Positions 58,441 through 64,000 of a stretch of DNA of 64,000 nucleotides are shown piece after piece. Source of the DNA: Nymphalis io. Its lineage: Eukaryota; Arthropoda; Insecta; Lepidoptera; Nymphalidae. The notes under the pieces are model-generated. The model was given only the letters and a program-made list of their open reading frames with translations. It was not told the DNA's origin and searched no databases. Location: the NCBI RefSeq assembly GCF_905147045.1, contig NC_065898.1:1550001-1614000 (forward strand), in the 5' to 3' direction. Within the stretch, counting starts at the first letter, position 1. Each line of letters starts with the position of its first letter. A program made the position numbers and the translations under genes.

Positions 58441-60654
58441 TTCTCCGGCTCTATGTAATATGACTATTTGCGAGTTACAAGAACCGAAACAACCAATTTA
58501 TTTTTTATTGTATACTGCCACTGCTACTTAATAATGTATATATTATATAAAACAAATAGGCATGTACGTTAAAATAGCTGATGTTGAAGGTTTTTCATCA
58601 CAAACTGAATTCCATACTTGCGAAGTCGTGGGTTTTGCTAGTTTTAATAATAATTGATATTCGTGCGTCTGTACTCCATGATAGATATTTTCGTCGCTTG
58701 CGCAAAATTAGTGACACCAAATTCCGCATACCGAGCCACAAGACAGATAAAATACATACGTTGTTATAGTTTCGTGTTATATATATAATTGGTCTGTACG
58801 TGTATATGTCACTGCATTTGTGTCAAATCCTGAATTTAGACAGGATTTCATTAAGGATCATTAACAGTCACTACACTTGTAATAATAAAAACACATTCAG
58901 ACTTAACATAAGGTGCGCGACTCTACAAGACGGCCACATCATATAATATAAAAGCATTATCAAGGTACAGTGTGTATATCATCATATTCAGTCCCATTAT
59001 TTAAACATATATATTTAAATACTGAGGCTTAAATTGGACCCGGGAAGTGGCGCTGTGATCGACTTGCAAGTTTTTTGAAATGAAAACTTTTTTAGCGTTG
59101 CGCTGGTTTATCGAACGGGATAGACTCGTGGCTTCACCTCACCGACATGCTAATGTTAATATAATGAAATACAAACAATTTAAGTATTGTGGAAATTAAT
59201 GATGATAATAAGGATTGAAATTTATGTAAGTACTAACAGTATATATACAAATAATATAAGTGTATTTTACTATTATTTATTTCAATTAAGCTGTATTAAT
59301 ATTTTGTACAGAGTTTGCGACATTCTGTGTATTTTATGAACAAAAAGCTATATAATAAAAAGGGATAGAATTATTACTTGAAGTGCCAATAGATGTGGCG
59401 ATTGGACAAATATATTTAACAGTTTCATTCAAATTCTTATTTCATACGTACGAAGTCGGGCTGAGCAACTAGCAAGGTATAAAAAGTAAAGTAATTACGG
59501 CTTTGAAATCATTCAGTGAAATACCATTCCAATGCGGAAGTGATCTTTGCAAATGATATAAAAAGAAAGTACGACGACGATAAAATCAAAAAGTAAAAAT
59601 AAAACTCGATTTCCACCTCTCTCTATCATTCGTAATTTGACGTATAAATGAAGGAGACAAAACATCGTGTAACAATACAAACGCTATGCATTTGTAAGAG
59701 GGTTGATGTTATACTATGATAACATCTCGTCCCGACGTCACGCGTGAGATAATGAGTTTCTATTCCATCCAAATCTTCATTAACTTTTATTAAAGATAAC
59801 AAAATGAAAGTCACAAATACGACGAACCTTTTGATAAAAGAATTCAGCCTCTTACATTTATAACTGACTGACAGATATATCAACGCATAGCCCTACGGGG
59901 ATCGCCATGAAAATTTGCGTACTGCGTTCCTTATGCTATATAATATTCTATATATCAGCACTAAGGAATGATTTTTTAAATTAAAACCCTAAGATATAAA
60001 GAGAATGAACGTTTGTATGAAAATCGTTCATTTAAAATTGTTCGTTCAATAAAGAACTATGGAAATTAGTATTTAGCCCGCGGGAAAAGCGTTAGTTATA
60101 TATATGCGTTGATATCGACAGACTAGAAAATAAGTGGTATGCATGAAGGATAGTTTTTTTTTTTAAATTGACTGAACTGAATCAACTGATCTATTTCTTT
60201 TTTGTTAATATTAGGTATAATTTACGAAAACTTGAGATAATGTATCCGACATCCAAGCCAAACGAAGATCAACATTTCTTCTTTGACGGCGTAACGACGT
60301 TTTATTAATTTATTAAATAAAATATTATTATTATACAAAACAAATATATATAGACGTTAAAAAAATATTGATTTACATACAGGACATTGTTAATGAATGT
60401 ATTTAATACGAGAAAAAGAGTAAACTTTGAGTCCTAGCGGGTTTGTCTCGATACAATTTACATTTAACTATCCCGTAAACACGATACTAGTTTTTCAAGT
60501 TAATATTGATAAATAGTATTATAGATAAAATGTTTTACAATACAAGAACAAAACCTACATTTCAAGTTACTACTATATTAATAACAAGATATAGGAAGTT
60601 ATTAATTATTCATAGTTATGTACAGCAATTTTAATAATAAATAAAATTAAAAAA
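58441..60654. other. AT-rich, mostly featureless
   Basis: 59440-59475 (CGAAGTCGGGCTGAGCAACTAG) resembles a Helitron 3' end. Nothing else supported. Confidence 0.35.
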
Positions 60655-60745
60655 AAAGGCATTGTACCCAAGACGCTGGCACTGTTGCCCTCTGCATCGC
60701 TAGACTCAGCCTTTGGGCTAAATAAGCGCCAGCTCTTAAGTCACC
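60655..60745 (-). repeat. GC-rich candidate LINE 3' end
   Basis: Read on the minus strand, GAGCTGGCGCTTATTTAGCC ... CCAGCGTCTTGGGTACAATG is followed by a T-rich run. This resembles a non-LTR 3' UTR end. No second copy in the window. Confidence 0.35.
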
Positions 60746-61189
60746 AAATGTGATACATGTATATCACCATATTAATTATATGTATATAAATATTTAAATC
60801 TTCTCTTAAAGCTGGCTTGAATGTAAATTATAATGCCATTTAAATTTTACTTTAGTTTAAAAATCGAACATCAACTTGCATCAAGTTACAGTTGAATAAG
60901 GTCGAAACACAAAAAGGTAATTTATCAACAGACGAGTCGACAAAGAGACCGGCCATTCATGCCTGACTGCCGTGAGCATGTTGACAGCAATGGAGATAAA
61001 CTTCTTTATAATATATATTGTTATTATATACCTTACGTATGTATGTGTTTGATATAGGAATTTCGTTTTTGTTTCTTTAGGTGATAGAAAAGGTTACGTA
61101 TATATACGATACGTTTTGTGGTCGCAGGTTTAAGCGCTAATCCATTTGGCGGTAGCACCATTCATAACTTCTACCGCTGAAGTTCCCAA

Positions 61190-61375
61190 GACGGTAGCGC
61201 ATTGACGGTGTAAGGATACCACTTACCATCAGGCCCATTTTTACTGACTCATTCACATTTCATACCAGAACAACAACAAGAATACTTTGAATTGATATTT
61301 GGTATTAAAATATGTGATATGTGGGTGGTACCTACTCAAATAGTGTTACACGAAGCCCCACCACCAGCAATACAA
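61190..61375 (-). repeat. Family D dispersed repeat, degenerate
   Basis: ACTTACCATCAGGCCC and GTGGGTGGTACCTACTC segments kept. Confidence 0.6.
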
Positions 61376-61517
61376 AGTTTTAGATGATATAATTATTGGT
61401 TAAGTTTTAAAACAGAGTTTTTGCAAATAGCATTCTCTGCGCTTTCGTTTCCGTCTCAACAATTTGAACATGAAATAAATTCAAGTATAGCATATATTTA
61501 TATACCCGTAACCAGTA

Positions 61518-61775
61518 ACAGCCTGTTAATGTCCCACTGCTGGGCTAAGGCCTCCTCTCCCTTTTTGGGGAGAAGGTTTGGAGCTTATTCCACCACGCTG
61601 CTCCAATGCGGGTTGGTGGAATACACATGTGGCAGAATTTCGATGAAATTAGACACATGCAGGTTTCCTCACGATGTTTTCCTTCACCGAAAAGCACGAG
61701 ATGAATTATAAACAGAAATTAAGCACATGATAATGCTACATGTGCTTGCCCAGGTTTGAACCCACGTTCATCGGT
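61518..61775 (-). mobile_element. SINE family C, near full length
   Basis: Tail at left (CAGCCTGTTAATGTCCCACT), head at right (GTTTGAACCCACG). Confidence 0.85.
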
Positions 61776-61894
61776 TATATATATTTATATAGTATGGTAA
61801 TAATAAACAATGAGATAAAATTTATTCAGTTCTCAGAACCGCATATAACACGCTTTCGTTACGACAGAGGTTTTATGGACAGTGGTCTGTAGTC

Positions 61895-62010
61895 TGGGGC
61901 ACAATGTATCGCATTATCCACGGTGAGCCCACAGCGAGCGTGTCGGATCTGGGAATCGAACCCGGGATAATGTATAATTGGTCAGCATTCCTCGAACCGA
62001 ACGCCCGTAA
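61895..62010 (-). repeat. tRNA-like SINE-type segment of unknown family
   Basis: The minus strand carries CCCGGGTTCGATTCCCAGA, a perfect B-box-like block. No full cloverleaf is evident, so it is more likely a SINE head than a tRNA gene. Confidence 0.3.
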
Positions 62011-62299
62011 GACAGATGTTTAAGGCGAAGCTACGTTTTGGTGTTATCGCTTATTTTTAATATGTTTGTAAGAATTTTTTTATTAATAATCAGATTTCAT
62101 TTGTTGATTACGGATTAAGATTATATATACAAGTAAATAAAAACTTATGCTTTATATTTATATAAGAAGGCGGAGAAAGAGGTACAAATCATTTCTCATG
62201 CGTCAGTTTGTAATCAGACCCGTATTTATGTCGACCTACAAGCCATCGGCCTAGCTAGACAATATGTTTAATTTTACTCTAACCGCTTCAGAGGGTTTT

Positions 62300-62535
62300 T
62301 TTATAGAATAGGAAGGCGGGCGAGCATATGGTAAGTGGTCACCAACGCCCATAGATATTGGCATTGTTAGAAATGTTAACCATCGGTTACATCACTAATG
62401 CCCCACCAACCTTGGGAACCAAGAAATAACGTCCCTTGTGCCTGTAATTACACTGGCTCACTCACCCTTCAAACCGAAACACAACAATACCAAGTACTGC
62501 TGTTTTGCGGTAGAATATCTTATGAGTGTTATATA
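62300..62535 (-). repeat. Family D dispersed repeat, truncated
   Basis: From GAATAGGAAGGCGGGCGAGC to GCGGTAGAATATCTTATGAG. Confidence 0.85.
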
Positions 62536-62589
62536 ATGTAATATGATAAAGTTAAATAAAATAAAAAAGACAATGGAACCTAACGGCCT

Positions 62590-62705
62590 TGTTAACGTTT
62601 TTTAGCGGGTGATTAACGAAACAATGCTCTGACTTCTTCTTTCGAATGTCAAAACGATAATAACAGAAAGAGACAAATCGATTGATCACTTTTCATAAGC
62701 AAGTC
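62590..62705. mobile_element. MITE-like element, third copy
   Basis: TTTTTTAGCGGGTGATTAAC end and CTTCTTCTTTCGAATGTCAA core, matching 35207-35312 in reverse. Confidence 0.55.
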
Positions 62706-63569
62706 ACGTGACTAATTTGAATTAATAACATTATAAACTATATTACGGAGTCTGGACATTTGCACACGTACACATATATTTACTGACATTTTCAGTAGTA
62801 AACACACTTAAATGTTAATTCATAGTAATTTCTAGCTATTATTTCTTTGTTGTTTTTATACGTTAAACTAAAATGATAAATTAAAACAATCAATTTGTTT
62901 TTCTTGTAGTGTGTTATTTCATGCTTGTTAAATGTAAGAGTAATTATAGACTAATGTCATTGTTTTGCAGCATAAGCATTTTTTTTTTTTAGTAACGGTC
63001 AGCGTCAACAATTTACGCAAAACATTCAGCCATGTTAATTAACAATTTTATTGCCACAACTAAAAAAAAAACATTACTACCAATTAAAAAAAAAAAATTA
63101 AATCATTTAACATTTCAATGCAAGAAATGTGAATAAATTACATTAAAAAGTAAATTAACGATTTACAAAACACTTATAACATTATAAAACCCAATTATCT
63201 TTTATAATATTATGTAAAAAAAGCATATTATTAAAATTAATTGACCGTGTAGCCTCGCCTTAATAGCGAAGTCATTTTTGGTCGATTAGTGAGAGCATTA
63301 CGTTGGTAGCAATTAGACAAGATTTTGAGGTTTCATTTAGAATTTATTGCTTTAACGACCGATAGGAACTCGAGAATTACATGTTGTTAACGCGTACAAA
63401 ACATTCTTTGATCACACACGTGTTTCCGTATAAATTGAGTAAATAATTTTATTTAACACAAAAATATCGAATGCACAAAATAACATTTAAATCGGTATTT
63501 GATTTTTAGCGTATTAGAGACGAACAGCTATAATTAAAATATAAGTATTGTTTAGATATTTCGAATCAA
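62706..63569. other. AT-rich, no feature seen
   Basis: Long A and T runs; no coding or repeat features recognised. Confidence 0.35.
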
Positions 63570-63652
63570 TAGAAACAATGCTGTCTTCTTCTTTCGAATG
63601 TCAAATCAATGACGACAGAAAGAGATAAATCATTGTTTGTCTAAACAACGTT
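63570..63652. mobile_element. MITE-like element, fourth copy
   Basis: Core GTCTTCTTCTTTCGAATGTC ... GACAGAAAGAGATAAATC. Confidence 0.5.
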
Positions 63653-63894
63653 GATATGCGACTGCTTATTACTCTTATAACATATGTGTTTCTTATATAT
63701 ATATTAATATTTCTTTAATTTGTATGTTAAACATTTCATCGTCGAAGTTTTCAAAATATAACTCACGTTTCAATACAATCGATAAACCGATAAAGGTTAG
63801 ATATAATATACTTAACAAAATACTTGATTCTCAACAATGCAAAAACGTAATCGCCATACTACATCGCCGGGTCGTTGGACCGCAGATAAAATAA

Positions 63895-63974
63895 AAACTG
63901 CGCGCGCGCATCGGGCGGTATCGCCGCCTTTGATCGCGCCGCCCGGCCCCCCTCGCTCCTACCGAGACTTTATA
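63895..63974 (-). promoter_or_regulatory. GC-rich candidate promoter with TATA and TCF-type site
   Basis: A CpG-dense island stands out from the AT-rich surroundings. On the minus strand TATAAAG (63968-63974) lies ~25-30 nt upstream of the GC block. CTTTGATC (63928-63935, plus) matches the TCF/pangolin site and lies between two GCCGCC blocks (63923-63928, 63938-63943). It could be the promoter of the minus-strand Frizzled gene 16 kb away or of another gene. Confidence 0.3.
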
Positions 63975-64000
63975 ACATATCATTGCAATTATCGTATAAA

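Noticed and set aside
1..64000. CRISPR array, prophage or bacterial-type operon
   Set aside because: No regularly spaced repeats, no bacterial gene organisation; spliced genes and SINEs show eukaryotic DNA.

Overview
The window is AT-rich nuclear DNA from a moth or butterfly, probably a nymphalid-type butterfly. This is judged from split genes with short phase-conserved exons, lepidopteran midgut-type chymotrypsins, and three tRNA-headed SINE families plus a ~290 bp butterfly-type dispersed repeat that recur throughout. No species name can be proved from the sequence alone.

Left part (1-16 kb): a minus-strand tandem array of secreted S1A serine proteases of chymotrypsin type. Four copies look intact (5250-6699, 8951-10182, 11362-12669, 14611-15869). 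Each has five exons, with lengths of 192/268/90/197/105 nt in three copies and a 3-nt shorter exon 4 in the third. Each has a signal peptide, an activation site and a full His/Asp/Ser triad, and a TATA box just downstream of a GATA-type 10-mer. At the left edge are relics of at least two dead copies, one of them split by an RTE-clade LINE, a Helitron-like element and a SINE.

Middle part (18.2-39.8 kb, plus strand): ten exons encode about 606 residues of the C-terminal third of GBF1 (Golgi brefeldin-A-resistance ARF-GEF; garz in flies). The Sec7 domain and the N-terminal two thirds are not in the window, so the missing 5' exons should lie to the left. If so, the protease array sits antisense inside a GBF1 intron of at least 18 kb. 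GBF1 introns are full of SINEs, Helitron-like ends, a MITE, a mariner remnant and a near-perfect 42-bp hairpin.

Right part (46.3-64 kb, minus strand): one long exon encodes the end of the cysteine-rich domain, all seven transmembrane segments and the KTxxxW motif of a divergent Frizzled Wnt receptor (fz3-like is the best guess). Its 5' exons were not found. A GC-rich patch at the right edge carries a minus-strand TATA box and a TCF-type site and may be a promoter.

The three loci have separate jobs: extracellular digestion, Golgi traffic and Wnt signalling. Nothing suggests a shared pathway. I saw no CRISPR, prophage, operon or other clearly new biological system. The most interesting items are the nested array with its shared promoter module, altered S1 pockets in two proteases, an intronic 42-bp hairpin, a cluster of alternating short repeats near 41-42 kb, and a SINE that appears to share its 3' tail with the resident RTE LINE.
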